NCBI GenBank assembly: GCA_009785875.1
Contig: WQUF01000134.1
Coordinates: forward strand, 1-14,726
Source of the DNA: Oscillospiraceae bacterium
GTDB taxonomy: Bacteria > Bacillota > Clostridia > Clostridiales > Clostridiaceae
DNA: 14,726 bases
Direction of reading: 5' to 3'
The position numbers were made by a program, and so were the translations under genes. Below, piece by piece: positions 7,701-14,600 of the stretch; within the stretch, counting starts at the first letter, position 1, and every line of letters begins with the position of its first letter. The notes under the pieces are model-generated. The model saw only the letters and a program-made list of their open reading frames with translations. It searched no databases and was not told the origin of the DNA.

Positions 7701-8881
7701 TAATCTTGGCCATATTTTATATTGGTTGAGGAAGTCTCTTTTATTGTTGTACCATCCTGTTTTTGATATTTTTCTGTTATAGTAAAACTTTCCTCTTCGT
7801 ATATGAAAATTACTTCGTGATCTTTATCCATCTTTGAAATAGCTATATCCTTTTTGCCAAGTGATGCTCCATCTAATTTAATATCGACTGCCATATAATT
7901 TTTTATAACAGGGGAAGTTTTTGTGTAATTATCTCCTGCTTTAACATATACTATAGTATCATCTTGTATGCTGCTACCATCTGTCTTTTGATATTTTTCA
8001 CTTATTGTATAGCTTTCCTCATCGTCTGGAATGCCGTTGTTATTTTTATCATCTTTATATAAAAATATCACAGTATTCCCTTGCGATACATTGGATAAGA
8101 TTATATCCTTTTTACCCAATAAATTGCCATTTAAATTTATATCAACAGCCACATAATTTTTTATGATAGGAGCTACTTTTGTATAAGTTTCCCCTAAATT
8201 AATATATACATTAGCATCATCTTTTACAAGAGAACCATCAGTCTTTTGATATTTTTCAGTTATTATAATATTTTCTTCATCATCTGGAACGCCATTGTTA
8301 TTTTTATCATCTTTATATATAAATACAACCTCATAACTTTTGGATACATTTGAAAGATTGACAGTCTTTGAACCAGTCTGTGTTCCATCAACCGATGCAT
8401 TTACCGATATATAATTTTTTACATCCGGTGCTGTTTTTGAGTAATTTCCACCAAAATCCAAATTAACGCTGGTATCGGATCTTATGCTAGTTCCATCCTG
8501 CTTTTGGTATTTTTCCGTTATAATAAAATTTTCTTCATCATCTGGAATACCATTGTTATTTTTATCATCTTTATATATGAATATGGCTTCATGCTCAGTA
8601 ATGCTGCTCTCAATTGTAATATAAATATCTTTATTTCCCACAGGTTTTCCATCTACTTTTGCATCGATTGCAACGTAATTTGTAATCTGCGGTGCATTTT
8701 TAATATAACTTTCGCTTCTAGGGATTTGGGTTATTGTATTAATATCTATTGGAGTACCGTCTTGCTTTTGATATTTCTCTGTTATAATATAATAATCAAC
8801 ACTTAAAGCAATTGTGCCTGTTGAAAAATAAAAATTTAAAAGACTCATGGCTAATATAATAAAAATCATATACTTACGCAT
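4715..8881 (-). CDS. large secreted modular protein: MucBP-like repeats plus bacterial Ig-like repeats
   Basis: This 1388-residue exported protein is probably a surface or extracellular adhesin or matrix component; the function is inferred from architecture only. Residues 1-27 form a signal peptide (MRKY then a hydrophobic stretch). Seven MucBP-like modules follow at about 31-104, 119-191, 205-277, 291-362, 366-437, 452-523 and 538-608. Each opens with the pattern ITEKYQKxDG and ends with IFIYxDD. Most are joined by DDKNNNGIPDDEE-type linkers resembling Ca-binding loops. Next come bacterial Ig-like modules (Big_6-like, with GxGxxGxxIxVTFxNG and the pattern GxWxVxVP) at about 613-694, 699-779, 785-863 and 867-946. 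A DUF5011/cadherin-like domain (about 950-1027) and another beta-rich domain (about 1028-1125) come next, then three more Ig-like modules (about 1128-1208, 1212-1292, 1297-1377). Only two cysteines occur (1073, 1295). There is no LPXTG motif, C-terminal membrane helix, SLH or choline-binding repeat. The ATG at 8881 is preceded by AAGGAGG. Monocistronic as far as can be seen. Confidence 0.9.
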   Translation of the reverse strand: MRKYMIFIILAMSLLNFYFSTGTIALSVDYYIITEKYQKQDGTPIDINTITQIPRSESYIKNAPQITNYVAIDAKVDGKPVGNKDIYITIESSITEHEAIFIYKDDKNNNGIPDDEENFIITEKYQKQDGTSIRSDTSVNLDFGGNYSKTAPDVKNYISVNASVDGTQTGSKTVNLSNVSKSYEVVFIYKDDKNNNGVPDDEENIIITEKYQKTDGSLVKDDANVYINLGETYTKVAPIIKNYVAVDINLNGNLLGKKDIILSNVSQGNTVIFLYKDDKNNNGIPDDEESYTISEKYQKTDGSSIQDDTIVYVKAGDNYTKTSPVIKNYMAVDIKLDGASLGKKDIAISKMDKDHEVIFIYEEESFTITEKYQKQDGTTIKETSSTNIKYGQDYENKAPKITNYVIYNIRLDGNLLGSTTATISDVNENHELIFIYKDDKNNNNVADDDEHFIISEKYQKSNGVSLKLDTSTTVSGNQSYTKAAPNIENYVLTDVKVDGKSIGKTSATINNIFGGHSVIFIYEDDKNKNGIEDSKESYTITEKYKNMDGTTLKDDLKISYKGAENYSRQAPIISGYDLSNIIIDGVLVNSGTATINNLDKDHEVVFTYNQVLVVKPSIDPITPLDNIVSGMGVSGNKIELTFKTGSKKSTKVDKNGVWKLDVPKEVILIPEDEVTAQAYDDNGDMSDKSIQKVLPYPLKPKILEPIRPTDKKINGQGEQSKNIVVTFSNGRTDKKTIGATGNWEVDVPIGLALSPGDKIKAYVEDKNGNKSPEVYSEVIDISKPSPAINPITPGDKVLRGTGTAGNTINIALPGETEVKSAVIDASGNFSININIRLEPGDIVKVVEINKYGITSDTVISTVLDLPMAPVIQSIKPNSDVINGEGDAGDQIVVTFPNGRESTGYVGTDGKWTINVPAGIILKSGDLIKAYAVDKNSNKSSIASIKVAKGQIPVLEVVSNKVLDINSSIILKSLINSARDFEDGQNLIDRVIISGTVDTSKAGGYIVNYSITDSDGNETTAKSYVSVKSKNTVMMGDIAIDAEPFNILSKYVPILTESDVLNYSKTVAWNVNTCNNLISRITIDKSELKSIEGVYPIYLAVNPLKAAKGKDSSGNDAAVINIQVFELEPPIVDLPVRSSHMYISGNAEQATKVVVTFANGIKSEGVVYDSGQWYVLVPNNVKLNAKDKVKVYSQNEKGSKSEEITVKVIDPKVPTAQVNAVSSGDKDITGKGEASDKIQITFQDGIVASGIVNNDGTWSVPVPDGVPLKQGNIINVVEKDKNLVDGNEVIVEVGKCYTNLKITRPVKAGDKIVRGIGTPGNKVVITFRNGNITSSVISGSGLWTVNIPPNITLIANDRLIAQEEDAKGNSSNSDIAIISSAFTQLPGEV
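4751..7045 (-). repeat. array of seven bacterial Ig-like modules with two inserted domains
   Basis: This is the protein-level repeat region of the large secreted protein. Seven modules of about 80 residues share the order proline-rich entry (PxIxPITPxD), IxGxGxxGxxIxVTFxNG, GxWxVxVPxxxxLxxGD and KxxDKNGNxS. Four precede and three follow a pair of different beta-rich domains (about residues 950-1125). The modules are clearly homologous but diverged at DNA level, so they are older duplications than the MucBP-side linkers. Confidence 0.8.
7058..8791 (-). repeat. array of seven MucBP-like modules with Asp/Asn-rich linkers
   Basis: Seven tandem modules of about 72 residues are joined by six linkers. 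Linkers 1, 2 and 3 read DDKNNNG(I/V)PDDEE (DNA at about 8531-8569, 8273-8311 and 8015-8053). Linker 4 is shortened to EEES (about 7787-7798). Linker 5 is degenerate (DDKNNNNVADDDE) and linker 6 is variant (DDKNKNGIEDSKE). The DNA of the first two linkers differs at only two positions over 48 nt, much closer than the module interiors. This implies recent duplication, gene conversion or strong constraint. Confidence 0.85.
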
Positions 8882-8886
8882 AAATC

Positions 8887-8922
8887 ACTTAACCTCCTTA
8901 TCCACTTAGGTTTAAGTAAGGA
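8887..8922 (-). promoter_or_regulatory. overlapping hairpins around the ribosome binding site of the large secreted protein gene
   Basis: The Shine-Dalgarno sequence AAGGAGG (plus 8893-8899) lies within two mutually exclusive dyads. The first pairs ACTTAACC (8887-8894) with GGTTTAAGT (8909-8917, one bulged base) and buries the last bases of the site. The second pairs TCCTTA (8895-8900) with TAAGGA (8917-8922), plus an inner CTTA/TAAG stem, and buries its AAGGA core. Such an arrangement could gate translation; the pairing is visible, the regulation is inference. Confidence 0.35.
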
Positions 8923-8950
8923 ATTAGAATTAAAAATATGTTTTATAATA

Positions 8951-8979
8951 ATTTTAAATCAATAATAATATTTTGCCAA
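8951..8979 (-). promoter_or_regulatory. candidate sigma-A promoter for the large secreted protein gene
   Basis: On the minus strand TTGGCA (plus 8974-8979) is separated by 17 nt from TAAAAT (plus 8951-8956). This would give a leader of roughly 60 nt containing the two RBS dyads. A perfect TATAAT farther upstream (plus 8989-8994) lacks a good -35 partner and is a weaker alternative. Confidence 0.45.
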
Positions 8980-9112
8980 AAATGAAAAATTATATAACAT
9001 GTAAATAATTCTAAAATTTTTTAAATTTAATTTAGAACATAATAGCGTTTGAGAAAAAATCAAATAAAGAAACACCTATAGATAACCATTGAATTTGAAT
9101 CCTTGCCTCACT

Positions 9113-9141
9113 AAAATACCGCATACTGATTGGTATGCGGT
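9113..9141 (-). terminator. terminator of the toxin-antitoxin operon
   Basis: Nine-nt complementary arms ACCGCATAC (9118-9126) and GTATGCGGT (9133-9141) flank a 6-nt loop. In the minus direction the stem is followed by ATTTT (9113-9117). It starts 18 nt after the toxin stop and separates the toxin-antitoxin unit from the large secreted protein gene. The U-run is short, so termination may be moderate. Confidence 0.75.
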
Positions 9142-9158
9142 TTCTAGGATAATTAAAA

Positions 9159-9482
9159 TTAACTCCCAAAAATTTCAATCCAATTTCTCGATTGATAAAG
9201 AACTCGTAAAATAGCTACATCATTATTATCAATGATATAAAAAACTAAATAACTTCCAGAAATAATCATTCTTAAATTATGTTTTTTTGAGAATGGTTTT
9301 TTTAATCGCTGGGATACATCAATTCCTATTTCAGGATAGTCCTCAAGTATTTTTATTGAAAGTCTGATATTTTCTAGTGTATTCCTTGCAGCTTCTTTAG
9401 AAAGAAAGTGATATGAGATATAATCATAAATTTCATCAAGGTCAGTTTCTGCCTCAGGCATAATGCTAACGCTGTAATTCAT
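9159..9482 (-). CDS. RelE/ParE-family toxin of a type II toxin-antitoxin system
   Basis: This is a 107-residue protein with the RelE/ParE fold pattern. An N-terminal MNYSVSIMPEAETDLDEIYDYI strand-helix is followed by a helix to about residue 50. The C-terminal beta-strands contain HNLRMIISGSYLVFYII (68-84) and ILRVLYQSRNW (91-101), with conserved basic/aromatic positions Arg71, Tyr82, Arg93 and Arg99. Family members either cleave mRNA at the ribosome (RelE) or inhibit gyrase (ParE); sequence alone does not decide which, though the ending looks more ParE-like. I place the start at the ATG at 9482, because GAGGTG lies 10 nt upstream within the antitoxin gene; an in-frame ATG at 9500 has no such site. 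The gene overlaps the antitoxin by 17 nt, so translation is probably coupled. A terminator follows 18 nt after the stop. Confidence 0.9.
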   Translation of the reverse strand: MNYSVSIMPEAETDLDEIYDYISYHFLSKEAARNTLENIRLSIKILEDYPEIGIDVSQRLKKPFSKKHNLRMIISGSYLVFYIIDNNDVAILRVLYQSRNWIEIFGS

Positions 9483-9765
9483 ATTTCTTGAACACCTCAT
9501 TCACTGTCTTCCCTTTCCCTTTAAGGAAACTATCGTATCCTTTATAAATTTCATCATATAAAGTATTGACAATGCGTTCATGGCGAGTAGATTTTTCATC
9601 AATCAATTCAATTGGCACACTGTTCTGCTCAACTATCTTTTGAAGAACTGAGTTCATGATACTCGCCATATCAAGATTTTCCGAAATTACAATTTCTTTT
9701 GCTTTCGCTAAAAGCTCATCATTCGTTCTAAAATTGAATTGTGTATTTTTAACTAAAACGTCCAT
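9466..9765 (-). CDS. RelB/DinJ-like antitoxin
   Basis: A 99-residue antitoxin that would neutralise the overlapping downstream toxin and repress the operon. The N-terminal part (TQFNFRTNDELLAKAKEI, then NLDMASIMNSVLQKIVEQNSVPIEL) matches the RelB/DinJ ribbon-helix-helix pattern: one beta-strand for DNA contact followed by two helices. The C-terminal third is charged and would wrap the toxin. The start is the ATG at 9765, because AGGAGGG lies about 6 nt upstream. An in-frame ATG at 9786 lies inside the operator dyad and lacks a ribosome binding site. An inverted repeat just upstream (9778-9803) is the likely autoregulatory operator. Confidence 0.88.
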   Translation of the reverse strand: MDVLVKNTQFNFRTNDELLAKAKEIVISENLDMASIMNSVLQKIVEQNSVPIELIDEKSTRHERIVNTLYDEIYKGYDSFLKGKGKTVNEVFKKYELQR

Positions 9766-9777
9766 TATATCCCTCCT

Positions 9778-9833
9778 GTTATACACGTATACCGTTGTAT
9801 AACAATAATAACAAAAAATTTATGAAACTTCAA
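9778..9833 (-). promoter_or_regulatory. promoter and palindromic operator of the toxin-antitoxin operon
   Basis: An inverted repeat of 8-nt arms, GTTATACA (9778-9785) and TGTATAAC (9796-9803), has a 10-nt centre that itself contains GTATAC. Two promoters fit on the minus strand. One is TTGAAG (plus 9828-9833), 17 nt, TATTAT (plus 9805-9810), with the operator just downstream of the -10. The other is TTGTTA (plus 9800-9805), 16 nt, TATAAC (plus 9778-9783), but its transcript would start at the ribosome binding site, so the first is preferred. Repression by the antitoxin or toxin-antitoxin complex is expected by analogy with RelBE. Confidence 0.6.
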
Positions 9834-9850
9834 TACTTTTTTTAAAATAT

Positions 9851-10135
9851 TTAAGATCGATGAATAAGACACCAATGTTCTCTAGTTATTCCATAGTGAG
9901 CAACATCACGGAAAACGCCTTTAATTTTTAATCCCTGTTCGCTAATTCCTTCAAATCTCATCCCACATTTTTGCATAGCCCTTCCTGAACCTTCGTTACC
10001 AATATAGTGAAATGCTTCAACCCGGTTTAGGTTAAGTGCTTCAAAACACAGCTTCAGTATGGCGGATAAAACTTCGGTCATGTAACCATTGTTCCAATAA
10101 TTTCGATTCAATACAAACCCAAATCTACTACATTT
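9851..10135 (-). pseudogene. remnant of a GNAT (RimJ/RimL-type) acetyltransferase, N-terminal half missing
   Basis: The frame encodes only the C-terminal half of a RimJ/RimL-like N-acetyltransferase. FGFVLNRNYWNNGYMTEVL matches the segment with the acetyl-CoA binding loop. It is followed by FEALNLNRVEAF, NEGSGRAMQKCGMRFEG and a VFRDVAHYGITREHW ending. About 90 N-terminal residues found in family members are absent. The homology runs upstream of the only usable start (TTG at 10111, no ribosome binding site) to about 10123, then reaches a stop at 10136-10138. The remnant overlaps the last codons of the uma2 gene. This is best explained by a deletion or recombination that joined the tail of uma2 to the middle of an acetyltransferase gene. 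Activity is very unlikely. Translation from the TTG, which overlaps the uma2 stop as TTGA, cannot be excluded. Confidence 0.8.
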
Positions 10136-10686
10136 TTAAATACCTGTGACAATTCGATTTCCAAATCACTAAATATGAGAGATTTAAAACTTGAGACAAT
10201 AGCTTTTTTTTCATCATCGGGCATTTTTTCAATTTGCTTAGCAGTACAGTAATAATAGACATTATTTATTTCAAGAGAACCACCTGATAAATAATAGACG
10301 ATTATTTTTTTTGATTTTGGATCTACAATCCAGTATTCTTTCACACCAGTTTTGCCATAAACGTCTTTTTTTTCTCCTAAATCTTTAACATCTGTGCTTG
10401 GTGAGAGTATCTCTATTACTAAATCTGGTGCGCCATATATTCCTTTATATTTATCTTTGCTTTTATCGCACAAAACAACTATATCAGGGATAAAGTTGTT
10501 TTCTTCATTAAAGAAAACATCCGGTTCGCTAAATACTTCACATTCTTTATCCATAAGAAATCTTTGAAATATACCAAAAATATTGCCAGTAATTCTAATG
10601 TGATTCATATTTGGTCTAGACATCATATATATTTTACCGTTAATTATTTCATAATCCCGTTCATCTTGCAAAATCACTCCACTCAT
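10108..10686 (-). CDS. Uma2 family (DUF820) PD-(D/E)XK restriction-endonuclease-like protein
   Basis: A 192-residue member of the Uma2/DUF820 family, which has the PD-(D/E)XK nuclease fold but mostly no assigned biological role. Family hallmarks are visible: DYEIINGKIYMM (11-22), FIPDIVV (65-71), APDLVIEILSPST (86-98), a following Lys107/Tyr110, and GVKEYWIVDP (114-123). Likely metal-site and catalytic positions are Asp88, Glu92 and Lys107. The ATG at 10686 has AAGGAGGA just upstream, and the gene starts 23 nt after the ftsY stop, so it is probably cotranscribed with smc and ftsY. The last few residues (about 184-192) are encoded in DNA that overlaps the acetyltransferase remnant, so the original C-terminus may have been replaced. 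DNA cleavage is a family-level possibility, not shown. Confidence 0.88.
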   Translation of the reverse strand: MSGVILQDERDYEIINGKIYMMSRPNMNHIRITGNIFGIFQRFLMDKECEVFSEPDVFFNEENNFIPDIVVLCDKSKDKYKGIYGAPDLVIEILSPSTDVKDLGEKKDVYGKTGVKEYWIVDPKSKKIIVYYLSGGSLEINNVYYYCTAKQIEKMPDDEKKAIVSSFKSLIFSDLEIELSQVFKNVVDLGLY

Positions 10687-10709
10687 CTAATTCTCCTCCT
10701 TATCTAACG

Positions 10710-11618
10710 TTAATTAAACAAAGCCTCCGCAAAATCTCTAGCGTCAAATTCCTGAATATCCTCGATCTTCTCTCCAACCCCTACCAATTTCACAGGAATA
10801 TTTAGCTGATCTTTAATGGAAATAACAATACCTCCCTTAGCTGTACCATCCAGCTTAGCTAAAATTATTCCATCCACTTTACATACTTCCATAAACTGCC
10901 TAGCTTGAGCCACAGCATTTTGCCCTGTTGTCGCATCTAAAACCAGAAGAGTCTCTTTACTAGCTTTAGTATATTCCCTCTCAATCACCCTATTGATCTT
11001 TGCCAATTCATCCATCAAATTCTTTTTATTGTGAAGCCTTCCTGCTGTATCGCATATGAGCACATCAGCGAATCTTGCCTTACAAGCATTGATTGCATCG
11101 AAAATAACAGAAGCAGGATCAGATCCTTCACTGTTTTTTATTATTTCAACTCCTGCTCTCTCAGCCCAAATCGAAAGCTGATCAATAGCCGCAGCCCTAA
11201 AAGTATCAGCAGCTGCTATTATAACCCTATATCCCCCAAATCGCAATTTTCGAGCCATCTTTCCAATATTCGTTGTTTTCCCAACACCATTTACTCCTAT
11301 TATGAGATATACCTTCGGAGTAACATCTGGATAAATACTATTTTTTTCTTCACCTAAAATATCTATTATTACTTCCTTCAATGCTCCTTTTACATCTCTA
11401 GGATCCTTAATCTTCTCATCACGTATTTTCACCCTTAATAGCTCAATTATCTTAACCGATGTAGAAACACCGATATCAGCAGAAATCAGCAATTCTTCAA
11501 GCTCCTCGTACATATCTTCATCTATGGTCACAATTAAATTTAACATTTCACTTACTTGATCAGTAAAATTAGTCTTGGTCTTCTTTAAGCTATCTTTTAG
11601 CTTTCCAAAAAAATTCAT
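10710..11618 (-). CDS. ftsY: FtsY, signal recognition particle receptor
   Basis: This is the SRP receptor GTPase, which docks ribosome-SRP complexes at the membrane so that membrane and secreted proteins reach SecYEG. The 302-residue protein has a short N-terminus (no long acidic A domain, as usual in Bacillota) that begins MNFFGKLKDSLKKTK and can bind lipids. An N domain (about 20-95) and a GTPase G domain follow. The motifs are complete: G1 GVNGVGKT (108-115), DTFRAAA (138-144), G3 DTAGR (190-194), G4 AKLDGTAKGG (254-263) and the closing GVGEKIEDIQEFD (280-292). The ATG at 11618 lies 11 nt after the smc stop codon, and its ribosome binding site AGAGGTAAGGA includes that stop, implying translational coupling. 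The smc-ftsY order is conserved in Bacillota. Identification is firm. Confidence 0.97.
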   Translation of the reverse strand: MNFFGKLKDSLKKTKTNFTDQVSEMLNLIVTIDEDMYEELEELLISADIGVSTSVKIIELLRVKIRDEKIKDPRDVKGALKEVIIDILGEEKNSIYPDVTPKVYLIIGVNGVGKTTNIGKMARKLRFGGYRVIIAAADTFRAAAIDQLSIWAERAGVEIIKNSEGSDPASVIFDAINACKARFADVLICDTAGRLHNKKNLMDELAKINRVIEREYTKASKETLLVLDATTGQNAVAQARQFMEVCKVDGIILAKLDGTAKGGIVISIKDQLNIPVKLVGVGEKIEDIQEFDARDFAEALFN

Positions 11619-11629
11619 TTTCCTTACCT

Positions 11630-14600
11630 CTAATCTCTATAAAAGTTTGAATTAGGCAAACTTATTACCTTTGATATACCTTTTTCCTCCATAGTAATGC
11701 CATAAATAGAATCGCTAACTTCCATCGTACCTTTTCTATGGGTTATTAAGACAAATTGAGTTTTGTTCTTTAATGTTTCCAAATATTTAGAAAATCTAAT
11801 CACATTTGCATCATCAAGGCTTTCATCGATTTCATCCAGGATGCAGAATGCAGTTGGTCTCATCTTTAATATAGCAAATAAAAGTGCTATAGCCGAAAGC
11901 CCTTTTTCGCCACCGCTAAGCAAATTTATATTTTGAAGTTTCTTAAAGGGAGGCTCAACAATTATATCAATATCGCCATTTAATAAGTCTCCTTCTTTTA
12001 TGACCAAATCGCAAGTTCCACCATTAAAGAGTTCATTAAACGTTACGCTAAAATGCTTTCTCAATATATTAAAATTTTGGGCAAATATCTTCTCCATATT
12101 CACAGTAAGCTGGGATATCAATTTATTAAGCTCTTCCTTTGCATTCATCATGTCTATTTTCTGATTTGTTAAAAAAGTGTATTTTTCATTTACCTCTCTG
12201 TACTCTTCTATAGATGCGACATTTACGATCCCTAAAGAGCTTATCTTTGATTTTAGATTTATGATATCCTTTTTAGTATCTGCAATATTTAAAAGTTTTG
12301 TACTTATAGACAAGCTTTCAGCATATGTAATTCCATATTCTTCGTTTATATTCTTAAAAATATTATCCTTCTCTGTCTCATATTTAATCTTAATCAATTC
12401 TTTTTTATGTATTTCATTTTCAAGTTCTGAAGATTCTCGATTTTTATCATCAAGTTCATCTTTTCTTTTTTTGTATTCTTCTTTTAACTTTATTCGGTTT
12501 ATTTCTAAAACATTTAGCTCATCGGCTAATGCTACACATTCATCTTTTAAATTTTTTGAGTCCTCTTCAAATGATGATACATCTATACGCCTTTTATTCA
12601 TCTCATCATTTAAATTCACTAATTTAACATTCAGCGAATCTATTTCCATGATCAAATCTTCTTTTTCTCTATTAAGCCTCTTTATTATTTCTCCTTTATT
12701 TATGAGCATTTCTTCGATTTTTACCTTTGACATTTTAGCATCAATAAGCAATTCCCTCGCTCTTTCACTTTCATCCTTAAAATTATTTATCTTTTCTTCT
12801 AAAATATCAGCTTCTTCTTCAAATTTAGACTTTATTTCATTTAAGTCTATTTCCTCTTCATTTATCTTAGCCAATTCTGCTGTAATGTTTTCAATGGATG
12901 TATGGATGATCTCGTAATTTTTACTATTTTGGGTCAATTGTAATTTTAATGAACTGGTTTCTAAATTAAATCCTGAAATTTTGCTATTTATTTCTGTAAT
13001 CTCATTTTTGGTACTATTAAATAGCAGACAGCAATTTTTATACTCATCATCTTTTTTTAGTATATTCTCATCTAATTCTAAGATTGCATTTTCTTTATTC
13101 AAAATTTCAGCGTCAATTTTTTTTAGATCTGTATCTAATCTTTCAATGACATTTTTTCTGGAAAGAATACCATAATTATTAGAATAGCTCCCACCAGTTA
13201 AGGAGCCACCCACATTCACCACTTCACCTGAAAGGGTCACAATTCTAAAGGAAAATTTAGTTTTTTTAGCGATTGAAATGGCAGAATTCATATCCTTTAC
13301 TATTAAAACTCTGCAGAGAGAAAATACTACAGAAGCTTCATATTTTTTTTCATAATCGACTAAATCGCTGGCAACTCCAATAAAGCCTTCCATCTCACTT
13401 ACCTCTTTTGAAATGTTGATTCTTTTAGATATCAACATGGAAATAGGCAAAAATGTGACTCTTCCAGATTTTGATTTTTTTAAATGATCGATATAAAAGC
13501 TCGCTCTACTTTCATCCTCAACTATTATATCTGAAATAGAGTTCCCAAGTGAAGTCTCAATAGCTGTTTCGAGACCCTCTTTTACTTTAATTACATCACC
13601 TAATGCAGAAGAAAATTCATCTCCTATCTTTCTTCCATATTCAATTATTGACTTAGATGCTTTATTATAGCCTTCATAATGATCTTCTAAATTTTCAAGC
13701 ACGTGTAAATTAGCTGCAAGTTTGCTTTTCTCTCTGTACAAGTTATTTAAATCATCATTTAATTTCTTTCTTTCTTCATTTAAAACCTTTAAGCTTTTTT
13801 CACAATTTAAAACCTTACCATTTAATTCATTCAATGCCTCATTTTTATTTTCTAAAACTCTATTTAATTTCTTAACATCATCCTCAATTTCATTTAACCT
13901 TTTCGTGAAAACGTCTCTACTTAAGTTTATGCTGATAATCCTTTCCTTGTCATACTTTTCTTTGCTTTTTAAATTAAAAATTTTTTCTTTTTTTCTTGAT
14001 AATTCATCTTTTATTTTATTGATAGAGAATATTTTTTCATGGTGACTATTATCATTTAAGTTAATATTATTTTGGATAATATTTAGTTCATCTTCATAAA
14101 TGAAAAGTCTTTCACTTAAATCCTTATATTCTTGCTCTATTGCCTTCTTTTCATCCTCTACACGTTCAATTGATTTAATCTTTTCTTCCTTTAGCAACCC
14201 TTTCTCCAAAATGCTATTTTGGATATCTGTTAAATTATTTTTTATATTTTCTATTTTTTCGTTAAAGATGAGAATTGAAGATTTAATATCTCTGATTTTT
14301 TCTTTCAAAGCATTGGATCTTTCTAATTTTTCATCGATTTCTCTTTCAATATCACATAAATTTAAATCAATTTCATTTATACAAGATTTTAATGAAATTT
14401 TCTCCATTTCCAGCATCGATAGCAATTTATTTTTTTCATCCAAAAATTTTATGACGCTGCGTAAAGTCTCTAAAATTTTCTCAACTTCATAAACCTTAAC
14501 ATCTATATCCTTCTGCTTTAACTCATTGCTTAAATCCACAAAGTACTTTGCCTTTTCACTTTCAACCCTCAAAGGTTCGATTCTATCTTCATATGTAGTG

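Noticed and set aside
9851..10111. Functional 86-residue acetyltransferase starting at TTG 10111
   Set aside because: The homology extends upstream of the TTG, half of the GNAT fold is missing and there is no ribosome binding site, so I treat it as a remnant.
12177..12917. Plus-strand open frame of 246 codons, rich in Ser/Phe/Leu/Ile
   Set aside because: It is the antisense shadow of the Glu/Lys-rich coiled coil of SMC, which yields long Phe/Ser-rich frames by codon complementarity.
14570..14572. TTG as start of the SMC coding region
   Set aside because: The frame stays open to the window edge and the upstream codons encode the conserved SMC segment (PDDRRRVIEEASG), so the TTG is an internal leucine.
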